64,000 nucleotides of DNA from Albula goreensis (taxonomy: Eukaryota; Chordata; Actinopteri; Albuliformes; Albulidae). The DNA is taken from positions 14,240,131 to 14,304,130 of the forward strand of contig CM040742.1 in NCBI GenBank assembly GCA_022829145.1, written 5' to 3'. Below the pieces are notes generated by a model. It was not told the origin of the DNA and did not search any database. It was given only the letters and a program-made list of their open reading frames with translations. Positions 1-33,833 of this stretch are shown piece after piece. The position numbers were made by a program, and so were the translations under genes. Every line of letters starts with the position of its first letter. Position 1 is the first letter of the stretch.

Positions 1-232
1 TCAAAACATTGTTCCAATTTCCCTGTTGTGGCTCATTTGCTGAATTATGCCTTTTGGGACTATTCACTAGCACCTGTGCATGCTTCCAGCCGTTGACTTG
101 CCACTGGTTTGCGAATGCGGAGCTGAAATGAGCGTAACTTTATACACACTGCCAGCATTGTTCCCCTTTATCTGGGTGTGTCGTGCCGCCCTAATGTGTT
201 GCTCGTTCTCTCCTTTTGTTTATCTGTGTTAG

Positions 233-19758
<19,526 letters not shown>

Positions 19759-20819
19759 GCGCCTGCAGCTCAATGGTTACCCATGATGCATCATCCAGAA
19801 ATTCTCTGTTGTAACGTTTTTCTATGCACTGCGTATCCACAGCCCCTCCTCTGAGGAGAGGGAGATGAGGAAAAAGAGAGATGGACTTTTCTGCGGTTAC
19901 ATTTCTCTCATTGCCTGTCGCACTTATCAGCATAAAATACTAACTAGTCGTGTCTATTTGGTTGGTTGGTTGGTTTTATTCCTAATGGGTATTGTTTGTT
20001 TATACACCTGCTGAAACTATTTAGGTCATTTGAACTCATAGAACTGAGAAGGGAAACCTTTACTCAGCCTCATTAACACTAGTGCCACAGTGTCTGTCTA
20101 CACCACTTTTACACATTGTCTGGATTAGCAAATTCACAGTATCTTTTCTTGGAGCTGATATTCTTTCAAAAATATTCTTTTAAAAAGAAACAAAAAGAAA
20201 CCAGCATCCTCAAAACAATAACATTGGAATTAGGGTGGACGCATCTGGTTGAGGGATATCTCCAAACTTACTGCATAAATGTATGTAGTTTCACCATAGC
20301 CATCTTTGTTACATCTGTTTAAATACATTCCAACGCCACACCAGAAGGTCTTTTGTCTCCCTGCTGCAGCTTTCCGAAAGCCGAGGGGATTGGGACAGGA
20401 GACATGGCTTTGGAACATATTGAGAATCAGCCCATGAACCTGTGAACATATGGAAATCGTATTCATTTGTTTAGGTTTTGGCACTTTTTTGTAGATACAG
20501 TCCTCATTGGATAATGGACAGCTTTTTTCTGTAGTTTAACTCAACATGTTTCCTAACAGTCAGCATACCAAATTTGACTTTGACAGTTTTGTGGAGGGGG
20601 GGTCAGTTTCCTGTGGGAGGCTGATTGAAGTAGCCAGATTGTCCCTTCTTTCTGTGAAAAGGAAAAAAGGAGGTACTTTTCTTTTTGTTAACAAAACAGT
20701 TTTCATCACTTTAATATCACAATTACATTAAACTGATTTTAATGCATTATAATATGAAATTTGTAAAATATTTGAAATGTATTTAAAACCTCAAAAAGGA
20801 AAGGTTTTTTTAAGCAAGG

Positions 20820-20825
20820 AATAAA
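20820..20825 (+). terminator. pdlim4: pdlim4 proximal polyadenylation signal (AATAAA)
   Basis: Canonical hexamer about 1.06 kb after the stop codon. It could give a shorter 3'UTR isoform. Confidence 0.4.
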
Positions 20826-21159
20826 GTGCAGAAATCTTTCATGGCCTTTTTTTCACTTTTTAAAATATTTGGGGTAGCCCGTGCTTACTTCAAGGACTTT
20901 CCCATCCTAAGAGAAGCACACTGTAAATTTTGAGGAATGATATCGTCAATGTGTTGTTTTTTTATAGTGTCTTGAGTATTGTATATATTATTGTTTCTTT
21001 CTATGGCTGTCTGTTCTTGCAATGCATTTAACAAACAACTTTTTTCTGCTCCATGTGTCTGTGCCATTGAAAGGCTAACTGATCATAGTACAAAATTGTC
21101 TCAAATGTTTTAACTTATTGTTTTGTCAGTGTATTTTGTTTTGATTCTTCCGTTCAGTC

Positions 21160-21165
21160 AATAAA
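21160..21165 (+). terminator. pdlim4: pdlim4 distal polyadenylation signal (AATAAA)
   Basis: Canonical hexamer after a T/G-rich stretch, about 1.4 kb downstream of the stop codon. It is the last good signal before the sequence changes character. Confidence 0.5.
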
Positions 21166-23331
21166 GAAAGAAAAATGCGAAACCACCCAGGATTAAAGAG
21201 ATTCTTCATGCTATCCACCACTACTGAGATTCATTTTTATTGCAGTGTACATGTCACAATGATAAAATGTGTGCTTATTTGGGCCAGCGTCTGAAGAATT
21301 CACAATGTAAAGGAAGTTTCACCTGGAGCTGTAGATCATCTCTAAATCCCAGCTTGAGAAATGTGAATTTACCAGCACCAAGCAGGTTTTCTGCTCTTAA
21401 CTCCCTTGACAGGCTAAAAGTATTCTAGTGACTTTAAATCAGCATCAAGACAGTTTTTCCAAAAGCCTCACATATGGATGCTAAAGGACAGATACTCCTT
21501 ATATCCATATAAACTTAAAAGCTAAGGACATACCTGTGTTCTAGGTCTCTTTACACAGCAAATTCCAATTTAAAAGGAGCATAAGAGTAAGACACGAATT
21601 TACTTTCTTCTAAACACAAGGGGTAGCGTTTAAGTTATGTACAATCTGTTTCTTCCAGTCCCATTTTCTCCATCTTTCTTGAGTGATCCTCAGTGGGTCA
21701 GTGAAAACGAATCAATTCCCCATCAAACCCATTTCTAACAAACAGGATTGCAAAGGACCCGGTGGAAATGCAATGCAATTTGAGAAGCTTAAGGTTTGTT
21801 TAAGGACGGATGTCAAGGGCAAGATTCGGTTGTGATGTACTGCTCGTTTTTAATGGGCTCTCTTAATCAGAAACAGAACGCATGGGACTCTTTCAAACCC
21901 AATTAAACACGTTCTAGCGACTGACTTCCCTCTCGAACTGCTGCCGCGGCGACGTCTGCGTCTATTAGTCCTCTGAAATACGCTACGGAGTAACAGCCAT
22001 TAATGGCGAAAGATTTAGCTAGCAGTTCACCACAGCAGTTTAGGAGCGTGGTAAACAGTTAGTGACTTTTTTACAGGGCCCTGAACATGGGTCTTTAAAC
22101 CGCTCGCGTAAAGTTTTCCAAATCTGTGACACGCACACGGTGATGTATGCCGTGCAGCAGCGCCCCTCGACAAAAAACCAAACAGAGCTGCAGTGGAACA
22201 CAATATCCCGTGTGGAATTTCCTCTGGGAATCCTCCGTTTTTTGTTCAAGCGTAGATTTTTCCCCTGCAACGGCCACGCCACAGGTCTTTTTCCTCTTGA
22301 CAAAGGATTCACTGGGATTTACTTTTGCAAAAACTGCTTTGCTGTGTTCTGTCTTCAACTTTTATTATTACAATAATGTGTCTGGGGCAGTAATGACAAA
22401 ACAATGCTGTGACATTAAAGCTGTCGTTTTGATCATTTTTATCCCGTGTTATCTAAATATTTGGTCAAGTTTAATCCAATTCTATGGCCCTATTCTGAAA
22501 GAGGCAAATACAGAAACTGATGCCTCATAAAATTATTAAAATACTTCTCACCCTGTTTCAACACATCTCGCTTTCCTCTGTAAACATCATACCGAATGTA
22601 CCCAAACATTTCACACTGCGTAGTGACCGTCTGTTTTGTAACCACTACCACCACTACACGGACAACAGCTAAGTGTTCCTCAGAATAAACATTTAATGCA
22701 GCAGATGTCCTGAGATGTGTGTCTAATGACGCCAGCAGATTCATCTGAACAAAAAGACAGTCCGTTCATATCTCCGAGAAGTCGGTCTTAAAAAATGCGT
22801 CATTTTAATTGGGTTCCATTCAGCACAGTCTGTTTCAGAGCTCAGAGTTCCATGAGAAGCGGACAAGCAGGCACCCGAAGATTCCGTAAGAAACCCTTTT
22901 TCATTCTAAATGGGCAGGTGGTCCCTAAAATGCAAAGGATATACTAGATTTTCAGTTGGGCCCCGCGCTTCTCAAGTAGTGGAATAATTAGTGTAGGCAG
23001 CCGCAGCAGATAAGAATGTTGTTTTTCTCTCGATGTGGATGCCTGTCGGTCCATTCCGCTTACTGTAGCAGGCTGCCGAAACGGGCAACTTTCCAAGCCC
23101 TGAAGCCAGGTCTCAGTCCCATTATGCCTTCCAGGAGAGTTTTGCTCCTTCTTCCATACGGCGCAAACCTGTCGCTTCTGTCGGCTTTGACTTGTGGCAC
23201 TTGGCTGGATGATTACTCTCCAAACCTGAGGTTGTCCATGTGCCATGCTGTTGTGGCATTTCAATTATTGGTCCCATAAGGTCATTTGAATTTTGAATTA
23301 CATAACCAAGACAGCGCTGACCCGACAAATC

Positions 23332-23332
<1 letters not shown>

Positions 23333-23374
<42 letters not shown>
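23333..23374. repeat. (TTA)n microsatellite
   Basis: About fourteen uninterrupted trinucleotide units in the intergenic region. Confidence 0.97.
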
Positions 23375-23375
<1 letters not shown>

Positions 23376-23504
23376 ACGGACTGAGGGAATTCACGCATCT
23401 CATGGGACTGCTGCCTCATGAACATTGCAAGCTGAAAGCTAGGCAATGTCTGCCAACTATGACTGGAATTTCATATTTGTGTCTCAGTAAGGAGAGAAAT
23501 GAAA

Positions 23505-23569
23505 CAACAAGAAGAAGAAGCATAATAATAATAATAATAACAACAATAATAACAATAATAATAATAATA

Positions 23570-23603
<34 letters not shown>

Positions 23604-23620
23604 GTAGTAGTAGTAGAAGA
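23505..23620. repeat. (AAT)n/(ATT)n inverted compound microsatellite
   Basis: GAA units, then AAT units, switching directly to ATT units and then TAG and AGA units. The AAT and ATT halves are complementary to each other, so the tract can fold back on itself. Confidence 0.95.
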
Positions 23621-26600
23621 AGTAGTCCTGCTTTAAAAGGTAAGTACAGTTTGACCATTTGGATTAAATTCTTGATATTGCTTTTTTCAGTAATATATTA
23701 CATTACTTAATAACATGTGTTTGAATTTAAGGAGATTAAGCACTGGCTTTTTAGCTGTTTTGTGTTGGTTATGTCCAAAATGGTGACCTTCCCAAATAAC
23801 CCACTGGCACTGCAAGTGCTTAGCTGTATGTGAACACATGCTAGTGCCCATATGTGGGACCTGTTCAAAATCAGCTGCTGATTGGTCTTGTCATCCATTT
23901 GTAGGTCACAGACTGAGAATCCTGTGGCAGAGTGCAGAGCTAAAACATCTTACTCCTGTCGATTCACATTACGGCGCTTTCACAAACCCTGAAAATCTGC
24001 TAAATCTAGCACGTGGAAAGACAGGTGGAAAATATGCTGGCTCATAAATGTTAGCATTGCACTTAAGTCAATAGGGGTAAAGAAGATTTTGAAAAGTCAA
24101 ATTATGTAAAATTCAAAACACTACATTAAAAAAAATTTGGGTATGACAGTTTTGTTTAATGTATCACAAAGGTCAAGTATGGAAATTATAACACCATGGT
24201 AACAGGCCAGTGTTTCCTGTGTCTTCTTGTTTTGCTATTATTTCACCATTAACATCTTTTAAATGGCCCAAGAATCAATTTGGACACAAGATTGAAGTAT
24301 AATTTTTTTTCTTTTTCATTTTTAATCGTCTTGCATACTCATATCTCTGAACAACATTTGAGTGAAATGTTTCTGTAGAACAATACGTTTTTAAATAATT
24401 GAAAGAAAACTTGCCTTGATGAAAATTAAGATATTACAATGGACCCAAGGGTGTTTTATATTCCGAATTAATTTTTCTAGATAAGATTGTGAAAGGGACT
24501 GTCAAAGTCCATGACTTGCCCAAACTGAACCTGCTCTCTTATTCACGAATGAATAAGGCGAGACCGAGGGAGGAAAAAATGATTTGAAAACTTCAGCCAG
24601 CCAAGACAAACACGCGCAGCGCAGCACGGCCACGGCACACATTGTTGACGTTTGGCATTGCCACGGCTGAGCTGTCTCTCCGTTCCCTCTGCGAACATCA
24701 GGCGGCAGGAATTCTAAAAAAGAGGTTGGTTTACCTTCTCCATGGTTTTCAAGGTCAGCACTGGGTTCCATTTTTTAAAACGGCTTATTTTACAAACGTT
24801 AAATTTAAAATCGAGTTTTGAGCTTTAAACCCTGCGTAGGTGTTCAAACAGATGTTTTTATTTTATTTCAATAAAACGACAAGTTAGACAAGTAAACCCA
24901 GGTGACTCTATGTAAACTGAGTCACCATTCTTGTAAAACTACCGCTCATTTTGCTGACTGTGGGTCAGCTTGCTTTTAATGCATTAGCTTTTTTTTTAAC
25001 TTCCCAAGAATTGTAACTTAAAAATATATATTAAGAATTAACATTTCAAATGGTTCCACAGAAGTTGTAATCATTGTCAGTGTATTTATTGTCGATATCC
25101 GTATTAAGATATGATATTTAGGTGGAACAAACGCCAATACTTCCGTTATAGTACGCAGTAGGCCACAAAAGAGGAGGCACAGTGGCTTTAAAATACATGG
25201 CATTGTACAACAGTTAGTATTCACACATATAATTTATTAGAGGGTGAGTCAATCATTTGACTTCATTCCAGTCAATCTAAGTGAAATAAGAGAAGAGAAA
25301 TTTGGAACGATGGAGGCAGGAAGCTGTTAGCCTGTGTGCAGGGACCGGAGGTCTCTTTTGTCTGGAAACAATGGCCTGGCTGGTCAGCGTGCGTGCTCAT
25401 GCTCCCACAGAACACCGACAACTGACTTGTTTTTCCCGTGGCCTAGCAACGGCGCGAGAAGCACCACTCCGAAGGTGCTGAAATCAACGCAATCTATGGC
25501 CGCGAGACTGCCACTGTAGTTCAATTGTGTTTAACAGTGCCAATCGTTTCCCTTTCCAAAATCATTTTTACTTTTTCTGGGGGTAAAATAGTTGTTCTGC
25601 AGTCCAGTGAGAGGTCATATCGAGGACAGACACTTGTGGGACTCCCTTTTTTCTTTTTTATTACAGGGCAGCGGAATGGAATTCATCTGCCATTGATATT
25701 ACGCGTTTTACTCCTCCGTTCTGTTTCAGAACCTCACCCACTTGGCCGAATCCCAGATCACATGGTGAGCTGAGACACTTGAGGATCCGACTGAAAGGAA
25801 TTGTTAAAGTAACCTCTGGCGAGTCTTCCTGTTCAATTGCTTTTCTCAGAAGTGTGCAGCAAAACTATCACTTCTACATTCTGTATCACACAACGAAAAC
25901 CAGATTTCCACCATGTTCCAATCCAAACATATTACATTTTTGCATGTATTCCATTGATCCATCCCATAACATATAAGTATATTTCTGCAAATGTCAATTT
26001 GAATTTTGAATTAGTTTGTTGAAATGTTTATTTTACTTTATTTATAAATTTATTGGTTATTAGACTCTCCAGAACTGACCACAGTGGTTCATGGGTATGA
26101 AAAAATTTTTCCTAGATGCATTTCCAAGAGAACAAACCATTCATACATATCACTCAGAAAGCTACTCTTGAAATTACATGGGTGGTTTAATTATGGCTCA
26201 GTTAATATGACCCAATCTCCAAGGCATCTGCAGATGTGCCGGGTTTTCCTAAAGACTGCTTGAGTAAAACCACATCTATATATCAGGCAGTTAAAAGCAT
26301 GAAGTCACTCTCAGCCAGTAGTAAATGGGCAGAGTGCCCTGGGAGATTAAAAATTTAAGTAAAAGAAGATGCCTTGAAAAAAAAAGTTTGTCTTTGTCTT
26401 TCGTGCTCATATGCTACTACATTGCATCTTAAAATCTGCCCCTATTTCCTGGGTAATTATTAAAAACAGCACGCCGAGCGGGGCTGAGAATGAAAGTGTG
26501 TGCGATCTGAACATGGTTGACTCCCTCTGACTGCTTTCCAAAAATGCCTACCACTAATCTTCTCTCCTGGCATGAAGGGACTGCGGGAGCCTCCTCCACC

Positions 26601-27015
26601 TGTTACTACAGGTGTCCTGCGCAGTGACGGCTGCTGGAGCATGGAGGCGTTTTAATTTTGCATGTTGACTGGTTCATGACCCACGTGTGCCCATTACATC
26701 CCCAAGCACTGCCCCGCTGAGAGTGAAGTCTGATGACATGTTGATCCATCACTAATATTAGTCCTCCTCGTGCAGCGATGAAAGGGATTCCCACTTGGCC
26801 TGCGCGGCTCAACTGTCGATTCTTTCTGGGTTTTCGGCCATTCCTTCACACAAAGCCAAATAAAGACATTCTTGTCATTCTGGCTTACAAGGGCAGAAAT
26901 CCCTTTTAAGTGTTTGCCAGAAAAAATAAATCAATGAACTTAATTCATCCTCCATTCCCCAACAAGCCTCTCAGTTGTGCTATAAATGAACAATAAATCC
27001 TGAAGCCATAACTCA

Positions 27016-27018
<3 letters not shown>

Positions 27019-27088
<70 letters not shown>
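27019..27088. repeat. (GT)n microsatellite
   Basis: About 35 uninterrupted dinucleotide units in the intergenic region. Confidence 0.98.
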
Positions 27089-27091
<3 letters not shown>

Positions 27092-30000
27092 TACTGAGTG
27101 TGTGTGCAATCTCTTAAAGTTATTTAAAAATAGAATAATGTTTATTTAAGGTTAGAAGTTCTACAAGGATGCAATTTAGTGCTGAAAGAGTAACTGAAAA
27201 CAACTGGGTTGTTGTATGGAGCTTCGGCCTAGAGGAGCAGAAAGGTGTAGGCCGAGCCATTACCTAGTGCTGCAAGCAAAATGACATTCTCCAACTATTA
27301 AGAAAGAAAAAAACTTTCTTTTTCTTTTCAGCTACGGAATTCCCTCCCAGGGAGAGGTCCCTCCCTTCACCATCATGGTAACTTTGATATTATTCATCCT
27401 GACAATAAGGTGCTTTCATCTGCCCTACAGTAAGCGGTGAGCAAGATTCAGCAAACGGAGGAATCCAGGAGAACTCTTCAACTCTTCCTCCTGCCACAGG
27501 ACATTTTTGCTTTTGCGTTTGAGGGCAGATTGTTGCAGAATATGAGACCCCTTACTTCCGCTATGCTGACTCAGAAATTACAGACTGCCGGGAACGCAAG
27601 ACACATCCTATTTTGGACACGGAGAGCGGAGGAATATGGTTTGGATTAACAACAGACTCCTGGAAATGAAAAAAAGAGACAAGACTCTTTCCATGAGTCT
27701 TTTGTGGGGGAAGCTAAAAATAAATCACATCCATTGTATATTAAAAGCAAAGCGAAGTTCCCCATCAATCTTTCCCTAGTGCTGTTGGCAAACAACTTTG
27801 GGACATTGCAGAACAAGCTCTTAAACCCAAGGGTTCATATTGCCTGTTCTACATACTGCTGGTAAAGGAAAGAAGATGGACTACAACAAAAAGAGATGCA
27901 ACTCATTGAAGTTTTACTGGGTTTTACTAGAAGTTTCAAAATAGTTGCAGAGATGGATTTTTTTTTTCATTTTAGATATCTCCAGTGCACCCCAAAAATA
28001 ATGTCAAAGAATTTGTAAAAACCTTTAGTCCTTAGAGCAAAGGACTCAAATGTGTTCCAGTTGGTACATTCCTCCTGAGGGGTCTATAACAGGCACAATG
28101 TGTTGCGTTTTCAGCACTTACAGCAACCAAAAATGTTTATTTACTAACACATGCAACTGCAGTAAAACCAAATTTGCTATTTTATTTCACCCAGAAATAC
28201 AATAAACTCAAATGGTACTTTTGCATTGTTTATGTTTTTTTTTGTTAATGTAAGTGAATAGTGAGCCCCCCAAAATGTTTTCTTAAACCAAACTAAACAA
28301 AAATATTACTTGCATTTCATTCTGAGGGAAAACTAAAAGACACACATTCATCAGATGCACACCAAAATGTTATTAATTAATAAACCGAGTCATTGTCATT
28401 TATACATAGCTAATTTTGCACTTTTGCATTTGATTCTTCCCAGCTTCAGTGGTTACTGGGGCAATCCAGTATAATCGTTTTCTGCTAAGACAGCCAAAGA
28501 GCTCATCCTTCCAGTCTACGCCTGATTATAAATGGTTTCCTGCATCCATACTCAGCATGTAGTGTCATCCAAGAGTCTCCATTTGTTTTCACTATGGAGA
28601 TACTACAGATTCCTACAAGGCCCAAACCACCCAAGAGAAGTAATCTTGGGCAGCTGATGCGACAAATGCCATTTTGGCATTTTTTTGTGAGAGCTTTTGG
28701 CCCATGTTGCTGCCCACGCAGATAAGTGGTGTAAAGTTACTTGTAGCATTTTCAGAATGCTCTCTCTGTGCGATGACACAACGGGAGGTGGCCGGAGGAT
28801 GACGACGCGGCTTTCTTCGCCAGAGGCTGTGGGGCTTGTTTACCGTCAGCTCAACGGTTTCCAAGGAGAGCTGTGATTCTCTGCAGCTGTTGAACAGTTT
28901 CTCTCTATTTTCTCACTGCTCCAGTAAGACTGAACAATTTGGACGGTGATCCAAAGCTTTTCCAGCCTTTTGTTGTGACGTAATGGCAGCTCTGATGAAG
29001 GCCTCGATGGAAGCTGTCTGATCATGAACTACGAACAGGGCCTCTGCTGTTTCCCGGTCTCAGGACCGCACTTGTCAGTGAAGGGTTTAAAATTCAGAAG
29101 TGGCTCGCAGAACAGTGAAGTGGAACACAGTTCATCAGTGCCAGGCTACAAACCCGCTTAGAAAGGAAATGTCATCGATTAACTCTGACGCAACTCTGGT
29201 TACTGAAAAAGATTAATTCTGAAAGACATGAAAGCCACCATGCCTGCAGTATTTTCTTGAAATGAGTAGCACTGCATGTCACAACCCCTTCACTTAAATA
29301 TATGCTTTTTCTGAAAGAGGAAAAAAAACACAGCCCCCGAAACACACACAATGACAGCTTGTAAGGAATTACTGAGTGTATAGATGAAGGTTTAAGCTTT
29401 TTTCTTTCTTTCTGCAAGTAGAGACAATGCTAAATGCTTCTCGCATTACAAACAACCCAGCCTTGATCCTTTTTTTATCCCTGTCTTTACAGTCCCTGGA
29501 GAGTTCTCAAGAGTTTACTGGCAACTGGCCACCCTGTCTCTGTCAACAACCCCATATCGATAACTCTCTTCATGGACCTTGACCTCCGTATTAACCCCAC
29601 AGCCAAGAAAATAGGAAAAAAAACAAATGGGGGGGTTTAAGCAAGGGGATACACAGTTTTAATTGGCTGGAATGCAGATAAGGAAGACATTAGTCAGGAA
29701 GCGGCTGCCCTCTGTGACCTTGTGAGAAAAGTAAGTTACAGTCGAGCATCACTGAGCCTGGAGGGTTTGAGTTGCAATACACTAAGTGAAAACTGCAACC
29801 CAATGTAGCCACTTTGTCTCAGAAGGTCAATACCTCTTCCTTAAAATGATTGGGCTGAAACAATAGCTGTTCTAAAAGTCGTATGGCACCTCATTTTTTG
29901 TGATGGACACCAGGGAGGACAGTCATGTTAATCTTGTCGGACACAATGAGGCCCTGTATGATGAAACATTTGTTTACATGCTGTCAACAATACTAAATGA

Positions 30001-33000
30001 CTTATTCTTAATGAGCATGGACATTTTTTTTAACCTCAGCTTTGTAAACATACCCAACTGGGAAAATTAGGATTTTAACTATTTAGTATCTCTGATTGTA
30101 CCCAATACTGCTAACTTTCGCGCAACTTCAATAATGTACAATAATTCACATTCCGGGTTGACGGAAGTGGATTGGTGTTTACTCAACAGTGGATTTGGGC
30201 CACATCGATTTAGCGGCACTGCCAGTTTGTGTTGTGAGAACAGAATCAGGAAAAGAAAGTTATTCTTTTTAATAAGGCTACCAGATTAAAGTTTTCGGCT
30301 TTTAGAAACTCTGTTGCACAGCGCACGTGTTTTCAGAGCCGCAGCGGTGTTGTGGAACACTGCAGGCGAAGATTTCCTCCAGGGGAGCGGAAACCCTTCA
30401 GAGACTCCAGCAGCTAAAGAACCATTAGAGGCAAAATAAGCACTATTTCATGGGTCCCTCCAGGATCACTTAAGAGCCATACAGCCTACGCACGTATCTG
30501 CACTTAAAAATCACGTTGCAGAAACAATTTAACAACTTTAAACGGTTTCGTTTATCCTTCTTCCCATGAACAAGACGAAAAAGTGGGATTCTCACGATTT
30601 TAAATGGGCGCACTTTTTCTTCTGGTGAAAATCAACATAATTTGCTTTAATCCATTCTAATAACTGAGCTCTGCACAGTCATCAGTGGCCTCTCAGTCCA
30701 CTTCTTCAATGGGATTGGTTTGATGAGATCACAGCTCTAGTCACCACCCCCACTTTATGGCAGGTTTTGGACAGCAGACACATGCTGTTCTCAAAAACCG
30801 ATTATTTTAGCAGCTTTGAGGAGAAAGGTTTAGGAAACCTAGCCTCTTGTAACAAGAAGTTGTGACCATCCAATGTAGATGTATATAGTTAAACATCCTC
30901 TTGGTAGACAAAATAATGGAAACAAGAAAAATTGTATGATTTTTTTTTTTTTTTATTATTAAAATAAGGAGCTTGGCTGGTCTCTTCTATGAGAAACCTC
31001 AGAACTTAAGAGGTTTGGAGTTCCAAGAGGGACTGTTTCCTCAATATTTCTCAGCCAGTGATGGTGAAAATTAGGTATTGTGATGCCAAAACATGAAACA
31101 TATTCTGTGATCAAATTAATTTTGACAAACAAATCCTTTTGGGTGGTTCAGATAGGTCTATGAATGATGGTTAAGTGTGGCTATGACCACTTTTGGAATC
31201 GTGTTGGCTTTTTTCCAGTATTGACTGCAGCATCACTGACTTTACCTTATTAAGGCCCATTGTCATCCTGATTCCTTCCCCTATCAGATATGTGTGGGTA
31301 AATAAGACATATGACACCAGCAACCATTGGGTTCTAGTAGCTCAATTATGAGAACCAATGACTGTTTTTTTGTGGAGCATAAAACTCTTTGACTGGCCAT
31401 TCATTGACAGTTGATAGACTCCATATTTTGTTGAGGGTTCAGACACCTAAAACAGCATACATATAGTCTTATACAACTAGAGCAATAGACTTTCAGCACC
31501 CAGGTTTATACAGAAGGTTCTCATGACATCTAGTGGAGATTCTTTGTCTTCATGACCTCAATAAATGCAAGATGACCAACTGGTAACCTGCTCCTTGAAG
31601 AGACTTCAGCATTATTTATTACATTATGGAAAGGGATTCCATGACATGTAATTAGTTAAATACATATAAAATATAAACTTACTGCTTTCATTTAATTTCA
31701 CATACATATGACACGGTAACTGCTCTATCTGTGGTATTACAGATCAGGAAATCTGTGGAACATGAAATGTTGCAGTAAAGATAAATACAAGAAAGTACAG
31801 ATATTATAGATTATTACAAGAAATCACAATATAGAGCTATTGATAAAGGAATTAAATTATATTAAAAGCTAATCTTTAATATAAGGGCCTTTTTTATTTA
31901 AGTTTGTACCTGACTCGAGGGTGATTAATATATAGTCCTAACTTAAAATAAGTCTGATTGGTGAATAATGTTAATGTAAATATTAGTCTTGTTCTAGTCT
32001 TGTTATTTTGTGCAATAAAAAGGATGCATTGTGCAAAAGGAGCTGTTGAGCTTGTGAGCAAATTTGTGTTTATGACCGAGTTTTAATTCCCAAATCTTGC
32101 TTGATCTTGTCAAATAGCATTTTTTTAGTAGATAGTTAAACTAAGAATGGAGTCACATGCCAAAGTGAACTTTACAACAGGAAAAGAAATTTTCACTGGC
32201 ATAGAAGTGTATTGTTTGTTTGGTATGAAAAGAGAGAGCTGACTCAGCTGATCTAATGTTCAAAGATTGCTCCAGAGCTTATGGGCTGTAACTGAGAAAG
32301 CACAATCTCCCTTCGTCTTCAAACTAGACACTGGAGAAGCTAATGAGCTACTTGATGATTGGTCAATTGGTCTGGTAAGGTTCAAAAGTCAACTTATGAA
32401 CTGAAGTACATAACAGCGGAAATCTCTGTAAGTGATTAATAAATCCCCAAAGTCCGCCCTGAACATAACTGGCATCTGATGCAAGGTAAAACTGGACCAT
32501 AGGTGAGTCTGAGTATCCTCATAATTGGCCTGGTGGCCCTTTGAGTCTGGTCAAAGCTTGATGGCTTAGGCAGCTATATAAAGAATTAGAGCTGTCTATA
32601 TGTCATTATACAAATGCGTGTGTGATTTTATGGTATCCTTAAATAAAATGGTTGCTCAAGTTTTTTGATATATTTCTTAATTAGCTGAAACATAGCTGAG
32701 CGATGTGTGGATCATAAGATTTTGATCAAAGATCACACCAAGGTTTCTTAAGATTTCTTAAAAATTGTATCAAGGTATATCACCAGCAAAATACATCTGC
32801 ATACATAAAAATATGTTCCATGTTGAAACAAGTAATGCTGCATGTTTTTAAAATCTGAAACTTCCAGTTCTAGCGTTCAAATGTAATTCCCGACAAACAG
32901 TTTGTCAGAAATTATATGGGATGAACCGATTTATGGGAGGCAATCATATTCTCTGAGGTGTCTTCTGTATGTGCACTATCAAATGCCCACTGGAATATTT

Positions 33001-33440
33001 ACATATAGAAACTTAAAAATGGCAGATGGGAGTCACTAAAACAAAGCACAGACTACAGCTTTGAATGGCAGAGTGGCTTACTCTGACTGATCCCGGATGA
33101 CCTCATTTAAGTGCTTAACGTCTATAAATAACACCTGGGTTACCAAACGGTTCTCCTCTGGTTCAGAATGGGTTTGGAACCATGGGGCAAATATGGATGC
33201 AGTGACAAGGACTGTGTGGATGGGTAACGTGCTTAGCACCAGTGCCCTGAAAACTGTCAATAATTTGTAAGACAAAGTTAATTAGTAACCGTTTGGCAAG
33301 TCTTCAGGAAAGGTGTGGGCATTACAAAAGCATGTCTACGAATACCGTCACCAGAGGTAGTTATGGAACCTTGGCAATATTTTATGCATCATTATTTATG
33401 CAATTAGAAAGCCAAAGGTAGAGTCAGAACGGTTTCAAGC

Positions 33441-33833
33441 ATGGGAGACTATGATCAGGACACAGCCTTTCTTGGAAAGTGGGGCCCGTTTCAGCAGGCA
33501 GTGTTCTTCCTCCTCTGTGCCAGCACTGTTCCCAACGGATTGAGTGCTCTGTCCATTGTATTCCTGGGAGCCAGCCCGTCCCACCACTGTCTGATTCCGG
33601 GGGGAGCCAACATCAGCGAGCGGTGGAGGGAAGCCGGGATTCCCACGGAGGAGGTGAATGGACAGGCGAAACGTAGCGGATGCCAGAGATTCAGACTAGA
33701 CCTGATAGCAAACTTCTCAGCGCTGGACTTGATTCCCGGCGTGGATGTCAACCTCTCTCACGTGCCGCTCGAGGGCTGCGTCGATGGATGGACGTACAGC
33801 GAAGACTTCTACCAAACCACCATAGTTACAGAG
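33441..33833 (+). CDS. slc22a4: OCTN gene 1 exon 1
   Basis: Codes for the N-terminus, TM1 and most of the large extracellular loop with its conserved Cys residues and N57, N91, N104 glycosylation sequons. Donor GAG|GTGAGT. 131 codons. Confidence 0.95.

Larger units (their letters stand above)
19759..21185 (+). other. pdlim4: pdlim4 3'UTR
   Basis: AT-rich sequence from the stop codon to the last polyadenylation signal, including a short (TTGG)n run near 19960. The exact cleavage site is inferred from the signal at 21160. Confidence 0.65.
21186..33440. other. intergenic region between pdlim4 and the OCTN cluster
   Basis: About 12 kb with no recognised exon on either strand. It contains the (ATT)n and (AAT)n/(ATT)n repeats near 23.3-23.6 kb, a (GT)n tract near 27.05 kb and GC-richer patches near 21.85-22.0 and 24.5-24.8 kb. 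A lone exon-like segment at 27337-27375 could not be connected to any gene. Confidence 0.7.

Noticed and set aside
27337-27375. Exon-like segment with AG before and GT after, in the intergenic region
   Set aside because: Too short and isolated; no gene could be assembled around it.
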